A stretch of 64,000 nt of DNA from Paracoccaceae bacterium (lineage in GTDB: Bacteria > Pseudomonadota > Alphaproteobacteria > Rhodobacterales > Rhodobacteraceae): assembly GCA_027489355.1 (NCBI GenBank), contig JAIXZY010000066.1, forward strand, positions 1 to 64,000. Direction: 5' to 3'. A program made the translations under genes and the position numbers. The notes beneath the pieces are model-generated. The model searched no databases. It was given only the letters and a program-made list of their open reading frames with translations, and had not been told where the DNA came from. This document shows positions 26,076-34,498 of this stretch, piece by piece; position 1 is the stretch's first letter, and the number at the start of each line of letters is the position of its first letter.

Positions 26076-27395
26076 ATGATGAAGACTCCCTACGTCTTGA
26101 GATCAAGCGGACTGATCACCCGCCGAACGGCCATGAAGCTGTCGGTCAGTGCTGCGGCAAGCGCCCTTGCAGCGCCCGTGCTGTCGCAATCCCTGCCGGA
26201 CAAGATCCTGATTGGCCTGCCGCTTTCGCTCTCCACGCCCTACGGCGTCGCCGACGACACCGATCATCTGAACGGGACGATGCTGGCCATCGAGGAAATC
26301 AACGCGGCCGGGGGCGTGCTCGGTCGGGAACTGGACGTCTTCGTTGCCGATGTCGACAAGCTATCGCCCGAAAGCGCGCGGCAGTCGATCGCCGCCTGCA
26401 TCGACCGCAAGGTGCATGCGATCTCCAACTCGTTCATCTTCGCGCCGATCCCGGCGATGGATGAATCCGCCAAGTACAAGGCGCCCTACCTTCAGGGCAA
26501 CACGCAGCGTGCTGCAACCGAGGCCTACCGCTCAAACCCCGAGAAGTACTCGCATATCTTCCAGACCGATCCGTCGGAAGTGAACTATGGCTGGACCTAT
26601 CCGCTTTGGCTGAAGAAGATGGAGGAGACCGGGGTCTGGAAGCCGAAGAACCGCAAGATCCACATCGTCGCCGAGCAGGTCGCCTACTGCCAGACGATCC
26701 TGAAGGCCGCCCGCGAGGCGATCCCGAACTTCGATTTCGAACTCGCCGAAGTCACCGACATCCAGTTCCCGGTCAATGACTGGAGCCCGGTGATCAAGCG
26801 CCTGAAGGAAGTCGATGCGGCCGCGATCATGATCGACCACTGGGTCGCCGCCGAATATGCTGCCTTCTGCAAGCAGTTCGCGGCAGACCCGGTTCCGGGC
26901 GCCCTGGTCTACCTGCAGTATGGCCCCTCGCAGCCCGAGTTCCTGGAGCTTGGGGGACGCGCTACCGAAGGGTTCTGCTGGAGCACGGTGCTGGGCGTCT
27001 ATGGCGACCAGCGTGGCCAGGAATTCCGCGCGAAGTATTTGGAACGATACCCGGAGTACGTCGGGAACATGGGGCTGGTCTATACTGGCAACGGCTACGA
27101 CATCATCCAGTACCTGCGCCTTGCATGGGAAGCGACGGGCAAGCCCGAGGACTTCGCGGCCAACTGCGACTGGATCCGCAACAATCCCTATCGCGGCGTG
27201 TGCGGTATGATGAACATGAAGAACGACCTTCAGGAGGGTCTGCACTATCCCAACAACGGCTTCGACAACCAGGCCGACAAGCTGGAAGACGGGATGGCGC
27301 AGCTCTTCGTTCAGGTGCAGGACGGCGAACACAAGATCATCTGGCCGAACGAGATCGCCGAATCCACCCTGCGGCCGGCGCCGTGGTGGGGCTGA
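26076..27395 (+). CDS. Amide/urea-type ABC transporter substrate-binding protein (Tat-type signal)
   Basis: A 439-residue binding protein with a twin-arginine-type signal (ITRRTAMKLSVSAAASALAAPVLSQ, residues 14-38). The two-lobe fold is of the amide/urea family: ILIGLPLSLSTPYGVADDTDHLNG, AIEEINAAGGVLGRELDV, and a C-terminal segment GLHYPNNGFDNQADKLEDGMAQLF typical of FmdD/urea-type binding proteins. It is the first gene of the transporter/hydrolase operon, with AAGGAGAA before the ATG. The likely ligand is a small amide such as a formamide, given the hydrolase downstream. Confidence 0.92.
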   Translation: MMKTPYVLRSSGLITRRTAMKLSVSAAASALAAPVLSQSLPDKILIGLPLSLSTPYGVADDTDHLNGTMLAIEEINAAGGVLGRELDVFVADVDKLSPESARQSIAACIDRKVHAISNSFIFAPIPAMDESAKYKAPYLQGNTQRAATEAYRSNPEKYSHIFQTDPSEVNYGWTYPLWLKKMEETGVWKPKNRKIHIVAEQVAYCQTILKAAREAIPNFDFELAEVTDIQFPVNDWSPVIKRLKEVDAAAIMIDHWVAAEYAAFCKQFAADPVPGALVYLQYGPSQPEFLELGGRATEGFCWSTVLGVYGDQRGQEFRAKYLERYPEYVGNMGLVYTGNGYDIIQYLRLAWEATGKPEDFAANCDWIRNNPYRGVCGMMNMKNDLQEGLHYPNNGFDNQADKLEDGMAQLFVQVQDGEHKIIWPNEIAESTLRPAPWWG

Positions 27396-27409
27396 CCGGA
27401 TCACCGACA

Positions 27410-28138
27410 ATGGCACATCAGGAAGAACAGGTGCTGTTCTCCTGCAGAAACCTCTCGCTCGACCTGGGCGGGCGAGAGGTCCTGTCGGATATCAGCTTTG
27501 ACTTGCGACCCGGCGAGGTGCTGGGCATCATCGGACCAAACGGCGCCGGAAAGACCAGTCTCCTTGAGATGCTGTCCGGTCGGTACCTTCCCAAATCGGG
27601 CTCGATCCAGTTCGAAGGGCGAGACATCACGCGCCTTCCGCTGTTCGAGCGCGCACGTCTGGGGATCGGTCGCACCTATCAGACACCTCTCGTCCCCGAA
27701 CAGCTTACGGTGGGCGAAACGTTCAAGGCGGCGCGGCAGGCGTTCAAGCCGTATCTGACCCGGTTCGATGCCGAGTATGGTGCGCATCTGGTGAACTTCA
27801 CGACACCTTACAGCACACCCACGCCGCTTCTGAAGACTTTCGAGCGGCGGAAGCTTCTTCTGTCCTGCCTGCTCATGCGGGAGCCCAAGGTTCTTCTGAT
27901 GGACGAACCCGCCGCGGGCCTGATCAACGCCGAGATCGACGAGATCGACCAGATCCTGCGGATGCTGTCGAAGGAGATGAACGTTGCCGTGCTGATCGTC
28001 GAGCACCGCATCGAACTACTCGAGTCGATTGCGGACCGGGTCATCGTGATGGATGCCGGCGTGGTGATCGCCCAGGGCGAGCTTGCAGACGTGATCGACA
28101 GCCCCGCCGTGCGCGAGGCCTATTTTGAAAACCACTGA
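27410..28138 (+). CDS. ABC transporter ATP-binding protein (LivG-type), degenerate signature
   Basis: A 242-residue ATPase of the branched-chain/amide family. Walker A (GPNGAGKTS), Q-loop region (GRTYQTPLVPEQL), Walker B (VLLMDEPAAGL) and switch His (IVEHRIELLE) are normal. The signature that usually reads LSYGQ or LSGGQ is LLKTFERRKLLLS here, so one of the two composite ATP sites may be weak. It lies 14 bases after the binding protein. The partner LivF-type ATPase next door has a normal signature. Confidence 0.92.
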   Translation: MAHQEEQVLFSCRNLSLDLGGREVLSDISFDLRPGEVLGIIGPNGAGKTSLLEMLSGRYLPKSGSIQFEGRDITRLPLFERARLGIGRTYQTPLVPEQLTVGETFKAARQAFKPYLTRFDAEYGAHLVNFTTPYSTPTPLLKTFERRKLLLSCLLMREPKVLLMDEPAAGLINAEIDEIDQILRMLSKEMNVAVLIVEHRIELLESIADRVIVMDAGVVIAQGELADVIDSPAVREAYFENH

Positions 28139-28170
28139 CGGCTGAAGTCCTTCAGCTCACAGAGGAATCC

Positions 28171-28881
28171 ATGACAGAGATACTGAAAGTGGAAGGCCTG
28201 TCGGCCGGCTACGGTCCGCTGCGCGTTCTTCACGACCTCGATCTGGTGATCAACGCGGGGGAGCGGGTCGGCATCGTCGGCCTGAACGGTCACGGCAAGA
28301 CGACGCTGTTCTACGCGATCGCCGGCCTGACCGGGTGGCAGCGTGGCTCGATCCTTCTTGCGGGAAACCAGATCGGTCGCACGCGAAGCCAGGGTGCAGG
28401 CCGCTACACCCACCAGATCGTGCGGCAGGGACTTGCGATCATGCCGCAGGGGGACGAGATCTTCAACGGCCTGACCGTCGAAGAGCATCTCGACAGCGGT
28501 GCCTTCACGCCCGAGGCCTGGCGCACCCGCAAGGCGCGGAAAGAGCGCGTCCTCGATGTGTTCGAACCCTTGCGCAAACTGATGAAGACGCCCGTCGGCC
28601 GTCTGTCGGGCGGCGAGCGGCGGATGGTTTCGATCGGGCGCGGGCTGATGACGGATGCGAGACTGTACCTCGCTGACGAGCCATCGCTGGGCCTTGCGCC
28701 GAAAATCGGGCGGGCGGTGATGGAAGCGCTTCTGAAGATCGATCTTCAGGGCAGCGCCATGTTCATCGCCGAGCAGAACGTCGCGCTTCTGGAAGGGCGC
28801 GTGGACCGCGTCATCGGCATGCATGCCGGCAAGCTGAAGGGCGAAGCGTCCTCGGCCTCGCGGCTGATCGGGGGGCACTGA
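28171..28881 (+). CDS. ABC transporter ATP-binding protein (LivF-type)
   Basis: A 236-residue ATPase, second of the heterodimer. Walker A (GLNGHGKTT), Q-loop (IMPQGDEIFNGLTV), signature (LSGGERRMVSIGRGLM), Walker B (LYLADEPSLGLAPK) and EQN switch segment (FIAEQNVALLEG) match LivF/UrtE/FmdF-type proteins. RBS GAGG sits before the ATG. Acts with the 27410 gene and the two permeases. Confidence 0.93.
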   Translation: MTEILKVEGLSAGYGPLRVLHDLDLVINAGERVGIVGLNGHGKTTLFYAIAGLTGWQRGSILLAGNQIGRTRSQGAGRYTHQIVRQGLAIMPQGDEIFNGLTVEEHLDSGAFTPEAWRTRKARKERVLDVFEPLRKLMKTPVGRLSGGERRMVSIGRGLMTDARLYLADEPSLGLAPKIGRAVMEALLKIDLQGSAMFIAEQNVALLEGRVDRVIGMHAGKLKGEASSASRLIGGH

Positions 28882-28927
28882 TGTCGACCCGGCGGCTGAA
28901 TACTCACACTCATGGAAAGGGCCTGCG

Positions 28928-29809
28928 ATGGACGTCTTCTTCGTTCTGACCAACGCCATTACGGTCGCCTGTATCTACGGGCTTATCGCCATCGCGGTAT
29001 CGATCACCTGGTCCAGCCTTGGGCTGATCAACCTGGCATATGGCTTCGTCTTCACCTTCGCTGGCTACGGCGCATGGCTTTTCGCCGAGCATATCAGCGA
29101 GATGCCGGTCCTGCTCGCGGGGGCCGGGATCGCAATGGGAGCGTTGGCGGGGATCATCGTCTGCCTGGTGGTGTTCATACCGCTGCATGACAAGCCGAAC
29201 TTCACCACGCGCGGGATGATCGCAACGCTTGCGATCAGCCTGATCGGAAGCCAGAGCTTCCTGATGTTCTTCGGGCCTCGGCCCAAGTCGCTGCCGGATC
29301 TGTTCGGCTTCTGGACCGTGGACATGTTCGGCGTCACCCTGACCTCGGACAAGATCGGCATCGTCCTGTGCTCGACCCTGATGCTCTTCGTCGTGGTCCG
29401 CTGGATGCGGGGCAGTCGCCGCGGCCTTGAAATCCGGGCCATGATGATGAACCCGCATGCGGCCTCGATCGTCGGCATCGGCGTTCGCAGCACCGGAATC
29501 TATGTCATGGCGGTGACCGGGGCGATGGGCGGACTCGCGTCGGTCCTGCTGTCGCAGACCTATTACATCGCCCCGTTCAACGGACTGACACCGCTGATCA
29601 AAGGCGTCAGCATCGCGCTCTGCGGCGGTCTCGGATCGGTGCAGGGCGCGGTCATCGCGGCCATCCTGCTGGGCCTGGTCGAGGCCCTGACGAACGAGTT
29701 CCTCGGCGGGCAATACGTCCTCATGACCCAGTTCCTCGTGATCATCGCCGTCCTCGTGGTGAGGCCGCGCGGCATTTCCGGGCTTCTTGACAAGGCGCGC
29801 GAGCAATGA
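28928..29809 (+). CDS. ABC transporter permease (LivH-type)
   Basis: A 293-residue integral membrane protein with about eight hydrophobic segments and the LivH family motifs: ITWSSLGLINLAYGFVFTF near the start, RGLEIRAMMMNPHAASIVGI (coupling loop) and a long GLTPLIKGVSIALCGGLGSVQGAVIAAILLG segment. It forms the channel with the neighbouring LivM-type permease, to which it is coupled by an ATGA overlap. Confidence 0.93.
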   Translation: MDVFFVLTNAITVACIYGLIAIAVSITWSSLGLINLAYGFVFTFAGYGAWLFAEHISEMPVLLAGAGIAMGALAGIIVCLVVFIPLHDKPNFTTRGMIATLAISLIGSQSFLMFFGPRPKSLPDLFGFWTVDMFGVTLTSDKIGIVLCSTLMLFVVVRWMRGSRRGLEIRAMMMNPHAASIVGIGVRSTGIYVMAVTGAMGGLASVLLSQTYYIAPFNGLTPLIKGVSIALCGGLGSVQGAVIAAILLGLVEALTNEFLGGQYVLMTQFLVIIAVLVVRPRGISGLLDKAREQ

Positions 29810-31464
29810 CTGAACCGACTGAAAAATCCGGCTACACCTGGATCAACCCGCTGGCCTCGTGGGGGACGGCCACGGGCAACCCTGCAGCCCCGTCTGTTCC
29901 CGTGCCCGACATCCGCGAGGATTGGGACAGGGTGACCGGCTACAAGGTCCCGACCTATCTGGTCGGACGTCTGAAGCACTATGTGATCTGGTCAAACCAC
30001 GGCGACCGGCTGTGGAACAGGACCCGGTGGTGGCCGACGCGGCGCAACCTGCTGCACGTAACCGGAATCTACAACCGCAAGACGGCCATCGCCGAGAAGA
30101 AGATCCTGGACCGGAGGCCGATCTACTGGCTGATCTGCATGGTCCTGCTGGCGCTGGCGCCCCTGGTCTTTCCGGCCAGCATGCAGAATACGCTGCTGAC
30201 GGCAGGCACGATCTTCGGCATCTTCGCCGCGATCAACGTCTGCTGGACGCTGATCATCGGGACGGCCAGCATCTTCTCGTTGGCAAGCTATGCCGTTGTG
30301 GGGACAGCGGCCTTCCTGACCTCATGGCTCTCCATCACATACGGAGTGCCATGGTACGTCCTGCCGCTCATCGGCTCGGCCATAGGCCTGGTCTTCGGCC
30401 TGGCCATCGCCTTGCCAGCGCTGAGGCTTGACGGATTCTATTATGCGCTGCTGACGCTGGGCCTGAACGAGCTTTGCCGCGTCTTCTTCACCACGTCGAA
30501 AGAGTTCGGCTCGGCCTCCGGCGGGCTTTACGGGGCGGATTCCTTCATTCGGGAATCCTGGGACCCGATGGTTCAATCCTACGTGGGCTACTACGCGGCC
30601 TTCGCGCTGCTGCTTGGATCGCTGTCGCTCTTCCGACTGATCAACGGCAAGCGGTTGGGGCGCGTGCTACGCATGGCGCCGGAAAAGCGCGAGGCCTTCG
30701 CCGCCGCTTGCGGGGTGGACTACAAGCGCGCGCGGATCGTCATCTTCATCGTGACCTCGGTCGCGCTGGGCTTCATCGGCGGGTTCTATGCAGCGCAGTA
30801 CCGGGGCGTGGCCTTTTCGATCTTCAGCTTCGACACCGTCCTGCTTGGTCTGGCGATGTTGGCCATCGGCGGGATCGGCAAGGCCGAAGGCGCGGTCCTT
30901 GGGACGCTGGTCGTGGTCTTCCTCGACAAGGTTCTGCTGGAATGGGGACCGATCCGCCACTTTCTGGTGGGCGCACTGATGCTGGCGGCGGTGCTGTTCC
31001 TGAACAACGGTTATTTCGGGATCAAGAAGCAGTTCAACGCCTGGCGTGACAAGAAGCGGGGCGAATGGCGCTCGACCCGGACGGAAAAGGGCGGCGAGGC
31101 CCTTCCGGAAGAAGCGACCGAGACCAACGACAAGGACCAGCTCTACTTCCGGCGTTTCGACAAGATCCAACGGGACTACCTCAAGAAGCTGATCACTCCC
31201 GAGATCATCGAGGAACACCGACGGCAGCCGCTGGGCCAGCACAGCGAGGCGCTGGAACGGGTGCTGCTATATTTCCGGCGCGCCAAGTTGGAGGACAAAT
31301 ACGCCCTTCACCGCGCCGGACCGCACGGGCCGTACAAGATCATCGCCTTCTCCGGCTCGCGCGGGGTTTCCCCCCGGATCGTCGACGACCGCGAATTCGC
31401 AACGGTCGACGAGGGTTACCACGGCGTCTTCATGCGCCGCGTGCATGACCTGATGGAATCCTGA
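29806..31464 (+). CDS. LivM-type permease fused to a dimethylformamidase small-subunit-like domain
   Basis: A 552-residue permease, well above the 320-420 usual for LivM. Residues 1-105 are a soluble N-terminal extension. Membrane segments occupy about 106-405, with the coupling loop near 290 (VLRMAPEKREAFAAACGVDYKRAR). After a charged linker, residues 451-552 form a soluble domain (FDKIQRDYLKKLITPEIIEEHRR, ... YHGVFMRRVHDLMES). That domain is homologous along its length to the separate small protein encoded next (31483-31845), the hydrolase small subunit. Shared points: IIEEH, G-HSE-L-R, a Y-HR strand, SG--R--P, and a TV-E--H-VF--R--DL ending. A permease-hydrolase fusion of this sort is unusual. 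Confidence 0.88.
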   Translation: MTEPTEKSGYTWINPLASWGTATGNPAAPSVPVPDIREDWDRVTGYKVPTYLVGRLKHYVIWSNHGDRLWNRTRWWPTRRNLLHVTGIYNRKTAIAEKKILDRRPIYWLICMVLLALAPLVFPASMQNTLLTAGTIFGIFAAINVCWTLIIGTASIFSLASYAVVGTAAFLTSWLSITYGVPWYVLPLIGSAIGLVFGLAIALPALRLDGFYYALLTLGLNELCRVFFTTSKEFGSASGGLYGADSFIRESWDPMVQSYVGYYAAFALLLGSLSLFRLINGKRLGRVLRMAPEKREAFAAACGVDYKRARIVIFIVTSVALGFIGGFYAAQYRGVAFSIFSFDTVLLGLAMLAIGGIGKAEGAVLGTLVVVFLDKVLLEWGPIRHFLVGALMLAAVLFLNNGYFGIKKQFNAWRDKKRGEWRSTRTEKGGEALPEEATETNDKDQLYFRRFDKIQRDYLKKLITPEIIEEHRRQPLGQHSEALERVLLYFRRAKLEDKYALHRAGPHGPYKIIAFSGSRGVSPRIVDDREFATVDEGYHGVFMRRVHDLMES

Positions 31465-31482
31465 GCGCGGAGGAGAGCAAAG

Positions 31483-31845
31483 ATGAACACCACCCCAGGT
31501 TCCGCGGTCCCGGATGCGGATGTCCACGTCCGGCACAACTTCGACCACTTCACCCGCAGCTATCTGCTGTCGGTGGTCAACGACCGGATCATCGAGGAGC
31601 ACCGGACCAAGCCCGAGGGCCATCACAGTGAACCGCTCACCCGGTTCCTGAACTGGTGCCACACTCGGCCGCTGGACGAGCAGTACGTCGTCATCCACCG
31701 CAACGATGGATCGTTCCAGGTGGCGCGGCTCTCGGGAAAGCCGCGCGTGCCGCCGACGCCCCTCGAGGGCCAGACCTACACGACGGTCCGAGAGGCACGG
31801 CACGCCGTGTTTCTCCACCACATCAAAGACTTGACAGGGAAGTAA
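31483..31845 (+). CDS. dmfA1: N,N-dimethylformamidase small (alpha) subunit-like protein
   Basis: A 120-residue protein with the pattern of the small subunit of dimethylformamidase: RSYLLSVVNDRIIEEHRTKPEGHHSEPLTRFLNW, then YVVIHRNDGSFQVARLSG and the ending TVREARHAVFLHHIKDL. In characterised Paracoccus dimethylformamidase the small subunit packs on the large one in an alpha2beta2 enzyme. It lies just before the large-subunit gene, the known dmfA1-dmfA2 order. It shares its whole fold region with the C-terminus of the preceding permease. AGGAGAG precedes the ATG. Confidence 0.82.
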   Translation: MNTTPGSAVPDADVHVRHNFDHFTRSYLLSVVNDRIIEEHRTKPEGHHSEPLTRFLNWCHTRPLDEQYVVIHRNDGSFQVARLSGKPRVPPTPLEGQTYTTVREARHAVFLHHIKDLTGK

Positions 31846-31846
31846 A

Positions 31847-34168
31847 ATGGCTCAGCAGAAAATCTTCGGGTACGCCAACCGAATTTCCGTGAAACAGGGC
31901 GAAGAGATCAAGTTCTACGTCAATTGCGATGGCGCGCAGGAGGCGAAGGCGCAGCTGGTTCGCCTGATCCATGGCGATGCCCATGAGGCCGGCCCCGGTT
32001 TCCAGGAGGAAGAGATCGCGCATCCGGCGAACGGCATGTGGAAGGTGAAGAAGCAGTTCACCCAGCTTGGCAGCTTCCTGAAGGTCGAGGACCGGGCCAA
32101 TCGACTGGCCGTCGACGGCGCCTTCACCATGTTCTGCCACATCTGGCCGACCATGCCGAAGAAGGGTGAGCGCCAGACGATCATGGGGCGCTGGGACACC
32201 AAGAACAACATGGGCTATGGTCTCGGCATCAATCCCGAAGGTCACCTGGAGTTCTGGGTCGGCGACGGCAAGGAGGTCGACTACGTGACCGCCGAGCTGC
32301 CACTCGTCGCGAAGATGTGGTACTTTGTCGGGATCAGCTATGATCCGGCCTCGGGGCAGGCGACCCTTTACCAGGAAGGGGTGCTGACCCGCTACAACTC
32401 GCTTCTGGGCAAGGTGGTGCCGCACGATTATGCCAGCCATGTGCGGCAGGCCTTCCGGTTCCGGCCCAAGAACGACCCCAAGGTGCCGTTCCTGATTGCT
32501 GGGTCCTGGGATTTCCACCTGCTGCGGGGGAATTTCGTCAACGACCTTTTCGCCGGGAAGATCGACCGTCCCGCGATCTGCGACAGCCTGCTGACCCGGG
32601 CCGAGCTTGACCAGTGCCGCACCGGACAGAGGCCGAAGGCGACTGCGATCCTTGCCTACTGGGACACGACCGCGGGATACAGCGATCGCGGGATCGGTCA
32701 GTCCGTCCAGGACGTTGGCCCGCACGGCCTTCATGCCGAGGGGTTCAACCACCCCGTCCGCGCCATGACCGGGTTCAACTGGAACGGGCGGGACGACTGT
32801 TTCCGGCTGTCGCCCGAGCAATATGGCGGAATCGAGTTTCACCCCGACGCGGTGACCGACTGCCGCTGGGATGAAACCGCGCAGATCCATATCCAGGACG
32901 ACCTGCCCAGCGGCATCTACGCCATGCGGCTTCGCATCGGGCCTGGAACCGGGATCACGGAAGAGTACATCGTCTTCGTCGTTCGCCCGAAGAAGCCGTC
33001 CGCCAAGCTGTGCTATCTGGTGCCGACGGCCAGCTACCTGGCCTACGCGAACGAGAGCCTCAGTTTCGATGCCCACATCATCCAGCCGATGACCGGGCAG
33101 CCTCCGGTCGTGACCGAGCTCGACATCGAGACCTACGAGCATCGGGAATACGGTCTGTCGACCTACGATCACTTCGAGGACGGCGCCGGTGTCTGCTTCA
33201 GCTCGTACCTGCGTCCGATCATCAACATGCGCCCGAAGTACCGCATGTCGAGCATGAACATCACCTGGCAGTTCCCGGCCGACCTGTCGATCTCGGCCTG
33301 GATCCGCCACCAGGGCTACGACTGCGACTTCATCACGGACGAGGATCTGGACCGCGAAGGGCTGGACGCGATCAAGCCCTACAACTGCGTCATCACGGGC
33401 ACCCACCCGGAATACGTGTCCGAACGCATGCTCGACGCGCAAGAGGACTTCGTCGCCGGCGGGGGGCGGCTCATCTATATGGGCGGGAACGGCTATTACT
33501 GGGTCGTCGGCTTCTCGCGCGACAATCCCGCCTGTATGGAGGTCCGCAAGCTTGACTCCGGCATGCGCGCCTGGGCGGCGAAACCTGGCGAGCATTACCT
33601 TCAGACCACCGGCGAAAAGAGCGGGTTGTGGCGGAACCGCGGACGCGCGCCCCAGAAGCTGACGGGCGTTGGCTTCATCGGCGAGGGGTTCGAAACCGCC
33701 TCGCCCTACCGCAAGATGCCCGATGCCTGGCACCGGACCGTGTCCTGGATCACCGAAGGAGTGGAAGGGGAAATCATCGGCGACCAGGGCCTTGCCTATG
33801 GTGCCGCCGGGGGCATCGAGCTCGACCGCTACGACTTGTCGCTCGGCACGCCGCCGCACACCAAGATCATCGCGGCGACGGGGGGCCATTCGGACAACTA
33901 CGTCCTGGTGACCGAGGAACTGCTTTACGCCTATGCCGGGCTTGTCGGCTCGCTCGACTACCGCATCCGGGGGGACATGACCTACTTCACCGCCCCGAAC
34001 AATGGGGCCGTGTTCTGCACCGGGTCCATCGGCTACGGCCAGGCACTCCCGGCCAACGGGTTCAACAACAGCGCGGCGAAGGTCCTGGCCAATGTGGTCG
34101 AGGCCTTCATCAAGGACGGACCGCTTCCGGGTTCCAACTGGACCCTGGAAGAAAAGCAGTGGCGCTAG
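31847..34168 (+). CDS. dmfA2: N,N-dimethylformamidase large (beta) subunit-like hydrolase
   Basis: A 773-residue protein, close to the roughly 760 of known dimethylformamidase large subunits, which hydrolyse dimethylformamide to dimethylamine and formate with a mononuclear iron held by two Tyr and one Glu. The matching motifs are present: SYLAYANE (about 396-403), YGLSTYDHF (435-442, Tyr440) and TGTHPEYVSE (517-525, Glu522). A lectin-like beta domain lies at about 70-250 and the C-terminal domain carries ELDRYDL-LGTPP. It starts one base after the small-subunit stop. The family is clear; the substrate could be dimethylformamide or another N-alkyl amide. Confidence 0.9.
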   Translation: MAQQKIFGYANRISVKQGEEIKFYVNCDGAQEAKAQLVRLIHGDAHEAGPGFQEEEIAHPANGMWKVKKQFTQLGSFLKVEDRANRLAVDGAFTMFCHIWPTMPKKGERQTIMGRWDTKNNMGYGLGINPEGHLEFWVGDGKEVDYVTAELPLVAKMWYFVGISYDPASGQATLYQEGVLTRYNSLLGKVVPHDYASHVRQAFRFRPKNDPKVPFLIAGSWDFHLLRGNFVNDLFAGKIDRPAICDSLLTRAELDQCRTGQRPKATAILAYWDTTAGYSDRGIGQSVQDVGPHGLHAEGFNHPVRAMTGFNWNGRDDCFRLSPEQYGGIEFHPDAVTDCRWDETAQIHIQDDLPSGIYAMRLRIGPGTGITEEYIVFVVRPKKPSAKLCYLVPTASYLAYANESLSFDAHIIQPMTGQPPVVTELDIETYEHREYGLSTYDHFEDGAGVCFSSYLRPIINMRPKYRMSSMNITWQFPADLSISAWIRHQGYDCDFITDEDLDREGLDAIKPYNCVITGTHPEYVSERMLDAQEDFVAGGGRLIYMGGNGYYWVVGFSRDNPACMEVRKLDSGMRAWAAKPGEHYLQTTGEKSGLWRNRGRAPQKLTGVGFIGEGFETASPYRKMPDAWHRTVSWITEGVEGEIIGDQGLAYGAAGGIELDRYDLSLGTPPHTKIIAATGGHSDNYVLVTEELLYAYAGLVGSLDYRIRGDMTYFTAPNNGAVFCTGSIGYGQALPANGFNNSAAKVLANVVEAFIKDGPLPGSNWTLEEKQWR

Positions 34169-34194
34169 CTACCCTCCCGCTAGTTCCCTCTCCT

Positions 34195-34222
34195 GGGGCG
34201 GCAGCAATGTCGCCCCGTTTTT
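34195..34222 (+). terminator. Rho-independent terminator of the amide operon
   Basis: GGGGCG (34195-34200) and CGCCCC (34211-34216) form a perfect stem with a 10-base loop, followed by GTTTTT. It lies 27 bases after the large-subunit stop and closes the operon that starts at 26076. Confidence 0.8.
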
Positions 34223-34498
34223 GCGGTTCAGGCGCGACACTTGCCGGCCGGCACGATCACTGACCTTATTGCTGGTCTTCGCTCGACAGGGCAGTGAGGA
34301 ACATGCGTGGATCAGCGGAGTGAATGCTTCGCAACCGAACGGAGTTTCACCCTTACTGGCCACCGGGCCGCGTGGCGATGGAAGCGGGTGCCAGCTTGCG
34401 TCCACGGTCAGACGGACCCTGCCAAGGAGAGCGGTTTCCGCAAGAGAAGGGTGGACATCGGGCCCGCCCCCGGCACTTGCATCCATACTCGTGTCCTG
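34223..34498. other. Intergenic stretch with nothing recognised
   Basis: Between the amide-operon terminator and the end of dabA. Frames on both strands are short, without ribosome sites or family signals. Confidence 0.5.

Noticed and set aside
31823..33889. Long minus-strand open frame opposite the dimethylformamidase large subunit
   Set aside because: It is the antisense shadow of a strongly supported enzyme gene; the product is Arg/Pro/His-rich with no family features.
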